Part shown: positions 53,076 to 63,153 of the stretch, piece after piece | Layout: each line of letters starts with the position of its first letter | How positions within the stretch are numbered: position 1 is the first letter of the stretch | NCBI GenBank assembly: GCA_964503085.1 | Contig: CAZCYQ010000011.1 | Location: forward strand, 1-64,000 | Length of the DNA stretch: 64,000 nt | Direction of reading: 5' to 3' | Source: Bin80 sp964503085 | GTDB lineage: Bacteria; Bacteroidota; Rhodothermia; Rhodothermales; Bin80 | Notes under the pieces: model-generated | The model's database searches: none | The model's input: only the letters and a program-made list of their open reading frames with translations | Told to the model about the DNA's origin: nothing | Made by a program: the position numbers and the translations under genes

Positions 53076-54347
53076 ATGACGCCACTCACTGAGATGAATG
53101 TCCACGCGCCCGTTGCGGGACGGCGAATTGCGTTGTTTGCGGGAGCCTACAACCATATCTCGGATGGCGTTGCGCTTACGCTCAATCGACTGGTTCTTTA
53201 CTTGGAGAACAGGGGCGCCAAGGTGTTGGTTTTCGCTCCCACGAGCAATAAACATCCCCCAGCGGTGCGTCACACCGGTACACTCATCTCGGTGCCCTCC
53301 ATTCCATTTCCTGGTCGCAGTGACTATCGACTTACGGTTGGCATTTCGCGGAAAGGCTGGTCCAGCCTGGAAGCCTTTGATCCAGACTTGGTACACATTG
53401 CCACCCCAGACTATGCAGGAGCACAGGCACTCAAGTGGGCGAAGTCACGTGAGGTACCGGTTGTATCTTCCTTTCATACGCATTTTGCCGCGTACCTGAA
53501 ACACTTTGCGTCTTATAACCCGCTGTACCGTATGGACCTACTGGAGAATACGGCATGGAAATACGGGCGCTGGTTCTATACTCAGGTAGAGCATATTTAC
53601 GTCCCTTCACCCAGCATTGGCGACGAGCTTCGCGCTCAAGGCATTACAAACGGGATCAAGGTCTGGGCGCGCGGCGTGGATGCCCAGCGATTTTCTCCTG
53701 ACCACCGCAGCCTTGAATGGCGTTTAGCACATGGCTTTGCCGAGAAGGATGTTATCGTGACTTATGTGGGCCGACTGGTATGGGAGAAAAAACTGTCTGT
53801 TTTTGCCGAAGTAATTGAGAGCCTCAAAACACAAGGGATCAAGCATCAAAGCTTAGTAGTCGGTGATGGTCCAGTCCGTGATACCCTGAAAGATCGGCTC
53901 ACGGACACCATTTTCACGGGCCCTCTGCAGGGAGAAGAACTCTCATCCGCGTATGCTTCAAGCGATATCTTCCTATTTCCCAGCGACACCGAGACCTTTG
54001 GCAATGTGACATTGGAAGCCATGGCTTCCGGACTTCCGACAGTGTGTGCGGACGCAGCCGGCAGCGACCTCCTGGTCGTGGACGGCAAGACCGGCTACCT
54101 GGCTCCCCCAAGTGACACTCCGGCTTTCCTCACACATGTAAAGAACCTCATTGCTGATCCCTCTTTGAGGATAAAAATGGGAAGAGCCGCGCGCTCACGT
54201 GCAGAGGCTTTCGAGTGGAAAAATGTTATGGGACACCTAGCCAGTTACTACGAGGAGATCTGGGATACGCATACCGAAGACGGTAACAATGGTGTTGCTG
54301 CACATGGCGCAGCCGTAAAAGTCTCAGTACGAAAGGCCGTTGCTTAG
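53076..54347 (+). CDS. Glycosyltransferase, GT4-like (MgtA-type mannosyltransferase superfamily)
   Basis: 423 residues, GT-B fold. N-terminal half: IALFAGAYNHISDGVALTLN, VVSSFHTHFAAYLKHFA; C-terminal: VTYVGRLVWEKKLSVFAEVI, VVGDGPVRDTLKDRL, DIFLFPSDTETFGNVTLEAM, the E-x7-E sugar-nucleotide motif of GT4. It resembles GDP-mannose-dependent alpha-mannosyltransferases acting on membrane lipids, though donor and acceptor are inferred only. ATG 53094 is an alternative start. The next glycosyltransferase starts 2 nt after its stop. Confidence 0.88.
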   Translation: MTPLTEMNVHAPVAGRRIALFAGAYNHISDGVALTLNRLVLYLENRGAKVLVFAPTSNKHPPAVRHTGTLISVPSIPFPGRSDYRLTVGISRKGWSSLEAFDPDLVHIATPDYAGAQALKWAKSREVPVVSSFHTHFAAYLKHFASYNPLYRMDLLENTAWKYGRWFYTQVEHIYVPSPSIGDELRAQGITNGIKVWARGVDAQRFSPDHRSLEWRLAHGFAEKDVIVTYVGRLVWEKKLSVFAEVIESLKTQGIKHQSLVVGDGPVRDTLKDRLTDTIFTGPLQGEELSSAYASSDIFLFPSDTETFGNVTLEAMASGLPTVCADAAGSDLLVVDGKTGYLAPPSDTPAFLTHVKNLIADPSLRIKMGRAARSRAEAFEWKNVMGHLASYYEEIWDTHTEDGNNGVAAHGAAVKVSVRKAVA

Positions 54348-54349
54348 CT

Positions 54350-55435
54350 GTGCGTCTACTCTTTGTTTCTCACTCGTTCCCGCCGGAGAACAGGCCCCTC
54401 GAGAGTATTGGAGGGATGCAGCGCGTCGCTGTGGAACTGGCGGATGCATTGTCTGCCAGAGATGATGTACAATATCAGCAGCTGGTGCTGCGCAGCGCAT
54501 GGAAATGGCACCACGCGCAGTGTGTCCCCTGGCTTGCGAGCACTGCAGCACGCCTTTACAGGATCTCCAAACGGAGAGAGGTGGACGTTGTGCTGTTCTC
54601 TTCAATGGTTACCGGTGCGCTTGCTACCCTCATCCGCAGACCATGTGACGCCGCAAACATAAAATTAGCAGCAATTGCACACGGGCGCGACATAACCCTT
54701 CCCGGTATTTACCAAGCGCTCCAGGTTCGCCGCACACTAAGGGCATTGAACCTTGTACTGCCCGTCAGCCGGGCTACAGGCGCTGAATGTGCTGTACGAG
54801 AAATGCCTTCTTCCCGTATCTGTGTGATCCCCAACGGAGTTGCATTATCAAGGTACAGGAAGGGAACCGGCAGCGGGGACGCCTCACTGCGTCTGGCCAG
54901 CGTTGGTCGCTTGGTCAAGCGAAAAGGTTTTGCATGGTTCATTGACCAAGTAATGCCGGAGCTGCCCATTCATGTTCAATATAAAATTGCCGGCTCCGGA
55001 CCGGAAGCCGAGGCTATGCAGCAGGCCATCAGCCGACATGGTCTTGAGGGGCGCGTACATTTGCTGGGACGCTGCTCTGATGAGGATCTCATAAAACTCT
55101 ACCGTGAGTCGGACTTACTGGTCATGCCCAATATCCCGGTCAGAGGAGATATGGAAGGGTTTGGCGTGGTCATGCTTGAAGCCGGCGCATGTGGAACGCC
55201 GGCAATAGCATCAAATCTGGAAGGCATTCAAGATGTGATCACGGACGGAGTGAACGGCCACCTCGTGACAAGCGGTGACCCCACTGGATTCGCCGAGGCT
55301 ATCCTCAATTACGCAGCCACACCGAAGGCGCGCACGCGCACCCGGAAACATACCGCTGCCAACTTTGGATGGTCTAACGTTGCAGAACTCTATGTCAGAA
55401 AGCTCCGTGAGCTACATACCAGCACACTCACTTAG
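54350..55435 (+). CDS. Glycosyltransferase, GT4-like
   Basis: 361 residues, GTG start at 54350 (RLLFVSHSFPPENRPLES). GT-B fold with N-terminal GGMQRVAVELADAL, the linker VIPNGVALSRYRKG, ASVGRLVKRKGFAWFIDQVM, IAGSGPEAEAMQ and the donor-site EGFGVVMLEAGACGTPAIAS. The second of a pair, translationally coupled to the upstream GT4 gene, so both likely add successive sugars to one glycolipid or surface glycan. Its last 24 nt overlap the end of the converging TPR gene. Confidence 0.88.
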   Translation: MRLLFVSHSFPPENRPLESIGGMQRVAVELADALSARDDVQYQQLVLRSAWKWHHAQCVPWLASTAARLYRISKRREVDVVLFSSMVTGALATLIRRPCDAANIKLAAIAHGRDITLPGIYQALQVRRTLRALNLVLPVSRATGAECAVREMPSSRICVIPNGVALSRYRKGTGSGDASLRLASVGRLVKRKGFAWFIDQVMPELPIHVQYKIAGSGPEAEAMQQAISRHGLEGRVHLLGRCSDEDLIKLYRESDLLVMPNIPVRGDMEGFGVVMLEAGACGTPAIASNLEGIQDVITDGVNGHLVTSGDPTGFAEAILNYAATPKARTRTRKHTAANFGWSNVAELYVRKLRELHTSTLT

Positions 55436-56617
55436 TGCTGTGGCCTTGTCCTCTTGGCCAGTCTGAGCATACGCCTGGAACAGGGCAGCGCAGATTTCCT
55501 GCACAGAGCGGCCGTCTTCCATCTCGGCATACCTTTTTGCACTCTCCAGTGGACCAATCGAAGTCTCATACAAGCTTCTACGTATTGCCGCAAGCTCGTC
55601 AATCCTGGCCATAATACCCTGTTCCTCCTCTTCCGATATCTCATCTCGACGCGCACGCGCATCGTCATCTAGAGCCGAGATTTCCTGCTGAACAGCATTC
55701 GCTTTGTTGATATAGGCAGCCCCCAGGTTATAGTAGGCGTCAACGTACGCTTCATCCAGATTCACAGCTTCCTGAAGCTGCTCTATGGCTTCGTCAAACC
55801 GCTCCGCCTGTAATAGCAATGACCCATAATTGTAGCGATATATCGCGTTGCTGGGATTATCTGCGACCGCTCCGGCATATTGCTCCAGTGCGCGGTCATT
55901 TTGTCCTGTTGTAGCGTAGGCGTTGAGCAGGTAGTTTTGCAGGTCTGCGTTTGCCGGATACGCTTCAACCGCCTCCTCCAATAATGGCAGTGCGTCCGCT
56001 TCCATACTGTTCGTGAGGTATACCCTAGCCAAAAGATCATATATAACTTCATCCGGCCCCCCATATTCAAGTGCCTTTGTCATGGGTTCTATCGACCCCA
56101 ATTCGTCAGCAGCTCCAAGCAAGGCATAGGCCCAATTCACATAAGCCCCTACCGAGTCGGGAAGTGCCATCGAGGACGCCTGAAAATGTTTTGCCGAATT
56201 CCTGTAATGCTCTGCCTGTAATTCATCGTCATCCAGCACAGCTCGGGCATTATTGAACTCCTCAATGCCCTGATTGAAGGTTTGCATGTAGAAGAGTGTT
56301 ATCCTGTTTCCTATGTCAGACTCCTCTTGGGGGCGGTGCTCAACGACTTTACCGTAGGCTTCTAACATTGCCTCTACATGCATCAGGTACTCATCCGTTG
56401 GACCTGCTGAAGCCTGGGAGCTGTGAATACGCGCCAACAGGTCCCAAACCCTGTGGTTATCCGGTTCTTCTTCAAGCATCTCATTTGCCAAGCTGAGCGC
56501 TTCCTCAGTATTTCCACGCTCTAATTCCCGGTTGGCCCTACGAAGCTGCGCCTGACTCTGGGGGACAATTCCCTGAACGACAAAAGCCAGTGCAACAAAT
56601 AAAAGTAAACGTCTCAT
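55412..56617 (-). CDS. Exported tetratricopeptide-repeat protein
   Basis: 401 residues; signal peptide MRRLLLFVALAFVVQG...SQAQ. Multiple TPR units (NTEEALSLANEMLEEEPDNH, NDRALEQYAGAVADNPSNAI, AYVDAYYNLGAAYINKANAV) with a charged helical insert (EISEEEEQGIMARIDEL). Periplasmic scaffold; partners unknown. Confidence 0.85.
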   Translation of the reverse strand: MRRLLLFVALAFVVQGIVPQSQAQLRRANRELERGNTEEALSLANEMLEEEPDNHRVWDLLARIHSSQASAGPTDEYLMHVEAMLEAYGKVVEHRPQEESDIGNRITLFYMQTFNQGIEEFNNARAVLDDDELQAEHYRNSAKHFQASSMALPDSVGAYVNWAYALLGAADELGSIEPMTKALEYGGPDEVIYDLLARVYLTNSMEADALPLLEEAVEAYPANADLQNYLLNAYATTGQNDRALEQYAGAVADNPSNAIYRYNYGSLLLQAERFDEAIEQLQEAVNLDEAYVDAYYNLGAAYINKANAVQQEISALDDDARARRDEISEEEEQGIMARIDELAAIRRSLYETSIGPLESAKRYAEMEDGRSVQEICAALFQAYAQTGQEDKATALSECAGM

Positions 56618-56870
56618 GATACCACGCTTGTTGATGTTAATTCAATCGCCTTTTGTGCAGAGGAAGTTAAGAGTAAACGGGCCCGTGTAGTGCTGGATTT
56701 ACTCATCCTCCGTGGAACTACAAATATACAGGAGTTTGACCTTTGCGTTCCTGCAAAACCAGACGCAACGAATAGTTTGCAGGAGCCCAACACCACAATC
56801 TCACTACAAACTAAGTGCTCCTGCGTCATTATTGATTTATTCGACAATAATCACGGTAGAATTAAATGTC
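56618..56870. other. Intergenic region upstream of the TPR gene
   Basis: Presumably carries the TPR gene's promoter. No other feature supported. Confidence 0.3.
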
Positions 56871-57343
56871 CTGTCGGCCAGCCTTGGTGTACACTGCTAC
56901 GAAGATACCGGCTCCTAAGGTCTGGTCCACGACACGCACCATTGTCGTGAAGGCTGGCGAAGAACTTCGTGGCCTAAACGCCCTGTTGCAGAGTTCTGCT
57001 GACAACCGGGCGTGATGCCTCTCGTGTAATCAACCTTCATGATGTAACCGGATCTTTGTAGCCGGATTTGATAACTGTCAGAAGCTCAGACCAATAAGAG
57101 CTATGGGCTAAGGTTGCGAACCGAGAACTCCACCATCTTCCTGCAACTGAATGAGTGCAGGAAGAAATAGCAGCGCCATCCATAGTGTCGCTCCGATACC
57201 CGTAACGGTTGGAGTAGGGTCTGCCCGGAGCATGCCCATGATTTAGGCTATGTGAGCAAGCTTGGCGTTTTGCTTTTCAGGTGCCAAAGGAAATCAATCC
57301 TGAAGCGTCTCAATCTCTCGATCGGTTGTCTGGGGAGTCGCAA
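56870..57343 (-). pseudogene. Decayed copy of the MMPL transporter gene 3' end and its downstream region
   Basis: 57088-57215 closely matches 58935-59065 (the 3' end of the intact transporter). After an internal deletion of roughly 700 bp, 57230-57340 matches 59740-59850. The minus-strand translation still ends PALIQLQEDGGVLGSQP, against QLQEDRGVLGSRPNS in the intact gene. 56870-57087 resembles the sequence downstream of the intact gene (58690-58934) more weakly, with GGATACTGCTACGAA-type blocks shared. The 5' part of this copy is missing; a beta-propeller gene follows directly. Confidence 0.85.
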
Positions 57344-58522
57344 CTATTCGCTAAAGTCAATTGCCCAAGCTACTACCATGGGCACGTCCGTTTCCGGACT
57401 TGTCAACCTCCCGTACGCGCGGCCTTCTCTCACAGCATATAACCTGACATGCTCGGGCAGTTCTGTGTGTGCCACAACTGTTCCCGTTGTATCCACCACC
57501 AGCCACTCCACGACGGTGACCTTCTCTGCGCGGCTCAAAGCAATCCAGAGTCGCCCCTCGTCATCCGGTACAATGCGGACAAAGGCCGGCTTTGTCTCGG
57601 GAAGTCGATCCCGAAGCATGCGCCTGAAGGCCCTCTCGTCTTCCTCCTGTATGATCCTGTCCCGCTCTCCCTTCGAAACGCTTACTGGAATATGCGGTAC
57701 GTCAATGGCTTCATTGGAAGCGCCATCCATTGCCGTTCGAACCAAGTGTATTGCGCTGCTTGAGCCATAGAACAGCGTCTTATCGGGTGCCAAGACAAAG
57801 TGAGGTGCAGGACCAAACGGCAGATGCATTCCCCTCACGTCATGCATAAGCGTCTCCTGACCCAACAGATACGCAACGGAATCCATTATTGCTGTGCCAG
57901 TCCAGTCGAGGAGCTTGACTTTCGCCAGGTTCTCCATGCTGGCAGGCAAGCCCCAGCCCGGAATACCGTAATACCACACCAGGAACCCGCGATCAATAGC
58001 CCCCACAAAGCCCCCTATAATCATCCTATCAGACAGCACCGCAAAGCTGTGGACATACTCATGTTCGTCAGGAGAGAAAATGGTGATCCGCTTTTGAGTC
58101 CTGTCCCAGACGTAGACGGAATCCTGCGCGTCAATATGGATGGCAGACACGCTTTCGAATTCGCCGGGCCCTTTGCCCGCACGCCCAATAACACCCTCTG
58201 ACACTCCGGATTCTGAAAACACCAGCAGTCCGTCCCACCCACTGTCTGCGACATACAATCTTCCCCGGGAATCGACCGCAATGTCTCTAGGCCCTCCCAA
58301 AAGCAAGCCATCTCTGGCATCTTCATCTCCGATTCGAAATACTTCCGTTAGCGTTAACGCGGGTACCTGAGCCTGCATGGCCTCCGCGGAGCCTCCTGGA
58401 CGCAGCGATGCCACCAGAATTAGAAGCGATGCCAGCAGGGAAACCACGACCCCGGACGATCTAGCAATTGTAACTTCACGCCACATGAGCACGCGAATCA
58501 TGGCGGGTTTCGTACTGTACAT
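57344..58522 (-). CDS. 6-bladed beta-propeller exported protein
   Basis: 392 residues; a basic start then a hydrophobic signal region (VVSLLASLLILVASL). Blades carry ILVDSKGRLYVADS-like NHL units: GGPRDIAVDSRGRLYVADSG, GVIGRAGKGPGEFESVSAIH, DAQDSVYVWDRTQKRITIF. Same family as the gene at 36191. It sits between a decayed and an intact copy of the transporter 3' region. Ligand unknown. Confidence 0.75.
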   Translation of the reverse strand: MYSTKPAMIRVLMWREVTIARSSGVVVSLLASLLILVASLRPGGSAEAMQAQVPALTLTEVFRIGDEDARDGLLLGGPRDIAVDSRGRLYVADSGWDGLLVFSESGVSEGVIGRAGKGPGEFESVSAIHIDAQDSVYVWDRTQKRITIFSPDEHEYVHSFAVLSDRMIIGGFVGAIDRGFLVWYYGIPGWGLPASMENLAKVKLLDWTGTAIMDSVAYLLGQETLMHDVRGMHLPFGPAPHFVLAPDKTLFYGSSSAIHLVRTAMDGASNEAIDVPHIPVSVSKGERDRIIQEEDERAFRRMLRDRLPETKPAFVRIVPDDEGRLWIALSRAEKVTVVEWLVVDTTGTVVAHTELPEHVRLYAVREGRAYGRLTSPETDVPMVVAWAIDFSE

Positions 58523-58951
58523 ATCTGGGAGTTTCCGTCTTTTAAAGTGGGAAAGTTTTTAGATCTGGGCTGAGCGAGTGAAAGGAAAAAAGCCCTACTA
58601 TACTATAAGACCTCCTTTGCATGGCGCACAAGTTTGCCTTTTCAAGCGAGATTGATGTTGCGCTCCAGAGTATACAACAATCGCGGCAAAGCAGAATGTT
58701 ATGCAGGTCAGCTATGGTGGATACTGCTACGAAAGTACCGGCCCCCAGAGGCATGGCCCATAACACGCGCCATTTTCATAAGGGATGACGAAGGACATCA
58801 TGGCTTGAACGTCCCATCGCAGACTGCTGTCGGCAACCAGGTGTGATGCATCTCGTGTGATTAATCCTCATGATGTAACCGGGATCATCGCCGCCGGTTG
58901 TTATGACCGTAAGAAGCTTCTCCGACTTTATCAAGCTCAGGCGGATAAGAG
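58523..58951. other. Intergenic region related to 56870-57087
   Basis: Part of the diverged segmental duplication offset by about 1.85 kb; no gene supported. It lies between the propeller start and the MMPL transporter stop. Confidence 0.6.
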
Positions 58952-61468
58952 CTATGAGTTAGGCCTCGAACCAAGAACTCCGCGATCTTCCTGCAACTGA
59001 ATGAGTGCCGGAAGAAATAGCAGCGCCGCCAAAAGCGTCGCTCCGATACCCGCAATGGCTAGAGCGCCCACCGTTCTCAATCCCGGATGAAAACTCAACA
59101 GGAGCCCCCCAAAACCCACCATGGTCGTTAATGCGCCCATGGTAACGTGTTCCCCGGTCGATCGCAACGTGCGCCACATAGCACCATGGCCCTCCTCCCT
59201 GTACCTGTGCACTAAATGCGCGCCCGCGTCATTGCCAATGCCAATTATAGCTGGAATAACAAAAAGGTTGTAGAAATTAAGCCGCATACCAAAGACCTGC
59301 ATAAACAGGATCATCCAGATCACCCCGATAACTAGGGGCAACATAGCTAGGAGCGCCCAGCGCAGCTTGCCAAAATTCACCCACATCAAAAGCATCACGA
59401 TGACAAGTGTGGCCAACACCATGTACGGGCTCTCCTGACGCATCAGACGTAACACATCCGCAGCCACAATAGACGAAGATCCTGCGTGATAAACCTTGCC
59501 ATCTGGTGTTTCTATGCTTCCCACATCCTCGGCGAATGCCATGGATTTACGCCCGTCCGAAAGACCAACTGCCGGCAATATCGTGATATAGCCGCCCAGC
59601 TCACCCGTCTTGGAAATGAAACGCTTACTCAATATCTCAGGGACATCTTCGACTGCGATCGGAGTACGAGTCTGTGCCGCTCTCCGTACCCGTCCAAGCC
59701 CCTCGCTTCCGACCAGAACAGGGTCTGCCAAGAGCGTGTCCCTGATGAAAGCTATGTGAGCAAGTTTGGCGTATTGCTCCTCCGGCTCCAAAGGAAATCG
59801 ATCCTGAAGCGTCTCAACCTCTCGAATGGTTGTCTGGAAAGTGTCGGAGTCAACTACATGGAGCGTTGTATCTGTTTCCATTCTCGCCCGCAAAATTTCC
59901 GCGACCGCCAGCACTTCTTCAGGGTCATCGACCACTATATATGCCGGATTCCGGCGATTGAAATCACTATAAGCGCTTGCCACTTTTGAGTTCACCATTA
60001 CCCAGTCATCATATACGGGCTCCAAGAGCGAAAACCTGTATTCAAACCGAATACCTGGTGCCAGGAAAACGGCAACAACGGTTACGGCAACACAGCCAGC
60101 CAGAAGTCCCCGTGCACCGATTAATCTCCCGCGTGCTACGGACTTCATTGGCTGATCCCGTTCAAAATGCAACAGCCCTATCCGCTCACACAACACCAGA
60201 AGGGCCGGTAACACGTGCAGCGTCAAAAGCAGCGCAATCAAGACCCCGGTCCCCGCCAGAAACCCAAACTCGCTGAAACCCTTGAAGTCCGCCGCCATCA
60301 ACACATACAGCGCTGCAGCTGTGGTCAATGCTCCCACTGCAATCGCCTGCCCTGAACTCATAAAAGTGCGCTCTGCTGCGGTCTCTACATCATGCCCCGC
60401 CCCCCGTTCTTCTATGTAGCGCGCATAAAAATGAATCCCGTAGTCAATCCCCAACCCGAACAACACCAACCCGAGCGTTGAACTGAACAGGTTCAGGGTC
60501 CCGTAGACCAGAAATCCTATTCCTGCAGTCCAGGTCAAACTCATCAGAAGAGGGATTCCAATGAGTAACGTTGTAAGTGGAGCTCGCGCAAGTTCTGCCC
60601 AAGCCGCCCTCTTTCCTCGCAGCCGAATTGCTTTGGTAAAAAAGTAAGCCATCAAGACAAACAACACCGCAAGCACCCCTACCCCAAAAGACCCTACAAC
60701 ATCATCCGTAATGGCTCGTACCTCAATATTCTGCCTCCACAATCGACCGGCTAGGTACGTTTTCAAGTCTGTGTGGTAAGAGGAGGGGGAGATGTTCTGA
60801 ATCGCATCCTCCATAGCGCTGTAGATCGTCTCGATATAGCTCACATCGGAAGAGGATCCTGAGACAAAAAATCGAACGACCAGGATGGTACTGTCCACAT
60901 TAGTCAGGTATTCGGGACCCACAATCTGGTCAAATACAGACTCCAGCTCCTCTAAATCTGCGTCCTCATCTGTTTCTTCTTCATCCTCGAGACTGAAAAA
61001 AAATGGGTTCGCTTCCAGTTTGGCCTCGATAATCTTGTCCTCTAGCCATATCTCGAGAGCCGACAACTCCTCATCCGTTGCGAAATACAATCCGTTGTCC
61101 GCCAGGAACCTTGTGTCTCGCCGCAACTCCTGTCGCACAAACAGGCGTTCGCCTGTCCGTGGGTCCTCTAGCGCCATAGCCGTCGGAACCAAAGCCTCGG
61201 CAAAGGCCAGGTTCGCCGTAAAAGAAGGGCTTTCAATTGCCAGATCCACCGAAACCTCGCCCGCACCTATCGTATCCCGAATTTTCTCAACAGCCTGGAC
61301 GCTGGGATAAGACTTGGGGATCAGGTTGGCAAAATCCGGATCTATGGTCAACCTCCCTGCAAGTATTACGCTACCCACAGAAATTACAAGGGCGACCACC
61401 AGTACCAGTCCTGGATGTCGAACGACAACCCGGATCCAACCGCGCAACTGACGAAAAAGTGCTGTCAT
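58952..61468 (-). CDS. RND/MMPL-family transporter (HAE3-like)
   Basis: 838 residues, typical HAE3-RND length. Membrane helix near the start (VVVRHPGLVLVVALVISV), periplasmic porter domain, helices 2-6 with LGLVLFGLGIDYGIHFYARY (the conserved helix-4 Asp), a second periplasmic domain from ~470, and helices 8-12 including IPAIIGIGNDAGAHLVHRYR. HAE3/HpnN/MmpL proteins move lipids or hydrophobic compounds by proton flux. It shares a 4-nt start/stop overlap with the DUF3047 gene upstream, forming an operon with it and a polytopic membrane protein. A degenerate partial copy lies at 56870-57343. Confidence 0.9.
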   Translation of the reverse strand: MTALFRQLRGWIRVVVRHPGLVLVVALVISVGSVILAGRLTIDPDFANLIPKSYPSVQAVEKIRDTIGAGEVSVDLAIESPSFTANLAFAEALVPTAMALEDPRTGERLFVRQELRRDTRFLADNGLYFATDEELSALEIWLEDKIIEAKLEANPFFFSLEDEEETDEDADLEELESVFDQIVGPEYLTNVDSTILVVRFFVSGSSSDVSYIETIYSAMEDAIQNISPSSYHTDLKTYLAGRLWRQNIEVRAITDDVVGSFGVGVLAVLFVLMAYFFTKAIRLRGKRAAWAELARAPLTTLLIGIPLLMSLTWTAGIGFLVYGTLNLFSSTLGLVLFGLGIDYGIHFYARYIEERGAGHDVETAAERTFMSSGQAIAVGALTTAAALYVLMAADFKGFSEFGFLAGTGVLIALLLTLHVLPALLVLCERIGLLHFERDQPMKSVARGRLIGARGLLAGCVAVTVVAVFLAPGIRFEYRFSLLEPVYDDWVMVNSKVASAYSDFNRRNPAYIVVDDPEEVLAVAEILRARMETDTTLHVVDSDTFQTTIREVETLQDRFPLEPEEQYAKLAHIAFIRDTLLADPVLVGSEGLGRVRRAAQTRTPIAVEDVPEILSKRFISKTGELGGYITILPAVGLSDGRKSMAFAEDVGSIETPDGKVYHAGSSSIVAADVLRLMRQESPYMVLATLVIVMLLMWVNFGKLRWALLAMLPLVIGVIWMILFMQVFGMRLNFYNLFVIPAIIGIGNDAGAHLVHRYREEGHGAMWRTLRSTGEHVTMGALTTMVGFGGLLLSFHPGLRTVGALAIAGIGATLLAALLFLPALIQLQEDRGVLGSRPNS

Positions 61469-62175
61469 CCTTCGGCCAAAACCACAAGATCATCAAAATA
61501 CACATCCGCCACCCCGCCCGTATTGTCACTGTCACTCCAAATCATGATATAGATAGGGTTACCCGGAGGGGCGCTTCCAAAAAGCCGTTCATAATCCTGG
61601 ACCACGTTGCGTTCAACGGTAACCCAGTCCCCCATTACATCTCTTGCTGTGGTCACCACCCACGCAAAAAGCCTGCCGTAGCGGACACGGGTATCTGTTG
61701 GGAGCGTACTGCTGTATGTGTACTTTATCGTACACGGGCGGCCGAGCCAATCATTGCAATCAAATGCGACGTACAGCGCCGCGCCTGTATCATTCAACCC
61801 TCTTGTATCCTCTCTCGCGCCATCTGGCAACTCATCCGCCCGCCAGCGCCAGCGCAACCGGGGAAACGATTCCAGATTCCAGACAAGCTCATCCGCCCTT
61901 GATAGCGCGACTTGTACGGACTCCCCCTCCGTGTACGCCCGCAATACGTTTCCGTCCCCCTCCGCAACCACATTAACAAACTCATTAGGCTTCGCGTGAT
62001 CCGGAGGCAAATCACGCATCCTTCCCATGTTCTTGTCTGGCATTCGCCACAGGTGAGGCAGACTGTGAGCTTCGTACTGCTCAAAGTCTTCAATGACCAT
62101 AATTTCCTGCGAAAACGCGCTGCCCGTCCCCAGATTCGTTAGAATAATCAGTAACAGCAATGGCGTAACCCGCAT
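61465..62175 (-). CDS. DUF3047-domain exported protein
   Basis: 236 residues; signal peptide ending GSAFSQ. DUF3047 hallmark segments include ALSRADELVWNLESFPRLRW, RWRADELPDGAREDTRGLND, and the beta strands NPIYIMIWSDSDNTGGVADV near the end. Function of the family is unknown. Its conservation here with an RND transporter and a membrane protein suggests a periplasmic substrate-handling role, which is inference. Confidence 0.85.
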   Translation of the reverse strand: MRVTPLLLLIILTNLGTGSAFSQEIMVIEDFEQYEAHSLPHLWRMPDKNMGRMRDLPPDHAKPNEFVNVVAEGDGNVLRAYTEGESVQVALSRADELVWNLESFPRLRWRWRADELPDGAREDTRGLNDTGAALYVAFDCNDWLGRPCTIKYTYSSTLPTDTRVRYGRLFAWVVTTARDVMGDWVTVERNVVQDYERLFGSAPPGNPIYIMIWSDSDNTGGVADVYFDDLVVLAEG

Positions 62176-62184
62176 CGATTTTCC

Positions 62185-63153
62185 CTACGACTTGATCTCT
62201 ATTGACGCTTCCGCTGCAGCTTTGGTTACAGATTCCTGGCCTTCCTCTTGTGGCAAGCGTACTGAGAGCGTCGCAAAAAAGAGCAGGTTTATCAAGCGAT
62301 TTACCACTGCTACGGCGCCAAACAGTGCAGCTATATGCGCCTCCGAAACTGTCATCGCCTCCGCAATGCCGACCGCCAATCCCATGATCAGCAGGTCCTG
62401 GTTTGAAATGGGGATACGCGTTACAACAATTGAAAGTGCCGCATAAGTAAACCACGTCTGCAAAGGAACTTCCGGCATTGCTAGGTGCCACATGCCGATT
62501 TCCAAAACCTGCCGCAATAGTACGCGTGCGATATGAAGTCCAAAAACTATGCGTGTTGCTCGCCATGGCATCGAAAAGAGCCACCGCCGCCGCGTAAATA
62601 TTATGAGAAGCAGAATGATCGTAAAGGCCCCCGCCCCCACTAAAGCAAAAGCCTGACTTTCTCCTATCAGATCCTGAATATTGATCCGGCCTTCCAGCAC
62701 AAAAAATGCAAGAAGTAGCACCGCCATCAGGGTGGAGGCCGCTGCGGATATTATGTTCATATCTCGCACGGATTCCAAAAGTGCCCGGCGTGACAGATCA
62801 ACATGTTTCTGCGCCCAGGCAAAAATATATACCTCGCCCGAATAGCCAAGCACATCTTTATTCAATATTCGCTTTTTTATAAAAGCCTTAATGCCCGCCC
62901 CTAGACGAAAATCCCACACAGATCTGTAGGCCAGTATCTGTATTGTGGGCAAAAGAAAGTACAGTGCAACCAAAAGCACGTAAAATTCCACGTTTTGTGG
63001 TAGCCCCTGAAGCACTTCCCGGAACTCCACGGCCCGCAATTTCCACACCAGAAACAGAACGATCCCGATAGTGAAGACCGTCTGAGCAACACGCACGGTG
63101 CGCCTGCCGCGCGGCGTCTCTCCTAAATTCTCTAGTCGCTCCCGTATTTTCAT
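62185..63153 (-). CDS. Polytopic membrane protein, flippase-like
   Basis: 322 residues with about seven hydrophobic helices (VAQTVFTIGIVLFLVWKL, VLLVALYFLLPTIQILAYRS, ISAAASTLMAVLLLAFFV, ALVGAGAFTIILLLIIF, and others). The pattern, including SGEVYIFAWA and ISNQDLLIMGLAVGIAEAMT, recalls LPG synthase TM-region/UPF0104-like putative flippases, at low similarity. First gene of the operon with DUF3047 and the RND transporter (9-nt gap). Lipid movement across the inner membrane is a guess from context. Confidence 0.6.
   Translation of the reverse strand: MKIRERLENLGETPRGRRTVRVAQTVFTIGIVLFLVWKLRAVEFREVLQGLPQNVEFYVLLVALYFLLPTIQILAYRSVWDFRLGAGIKAFIKKRILNKDVLGYSGEVYIFAWAQKHVDLSRRALLESVRDMNIISAAASTLMAVLLLAFFVLEGRINIQDLIGESQAFALVGAGAFTIILLLIIFTRRRWLFSMPWRATRIVFGLHIARVLLRQVLEIGMWHLAMPEVPLQTWFTYAALSIVVTRIPISNQDLLIMGLAVGIAEAMTVSEAHIAALFGAVAVVNRLINLLFFATLSVRLPQEEGQESVTKAAAEASIEIKS

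Noticed and set aside
58542..58766. 74-residue minus-strand frame in the duplicated intergenic region
   Set aside because: The related region near 56870 does not keep the same frame, so it is unlikely to be a protein.
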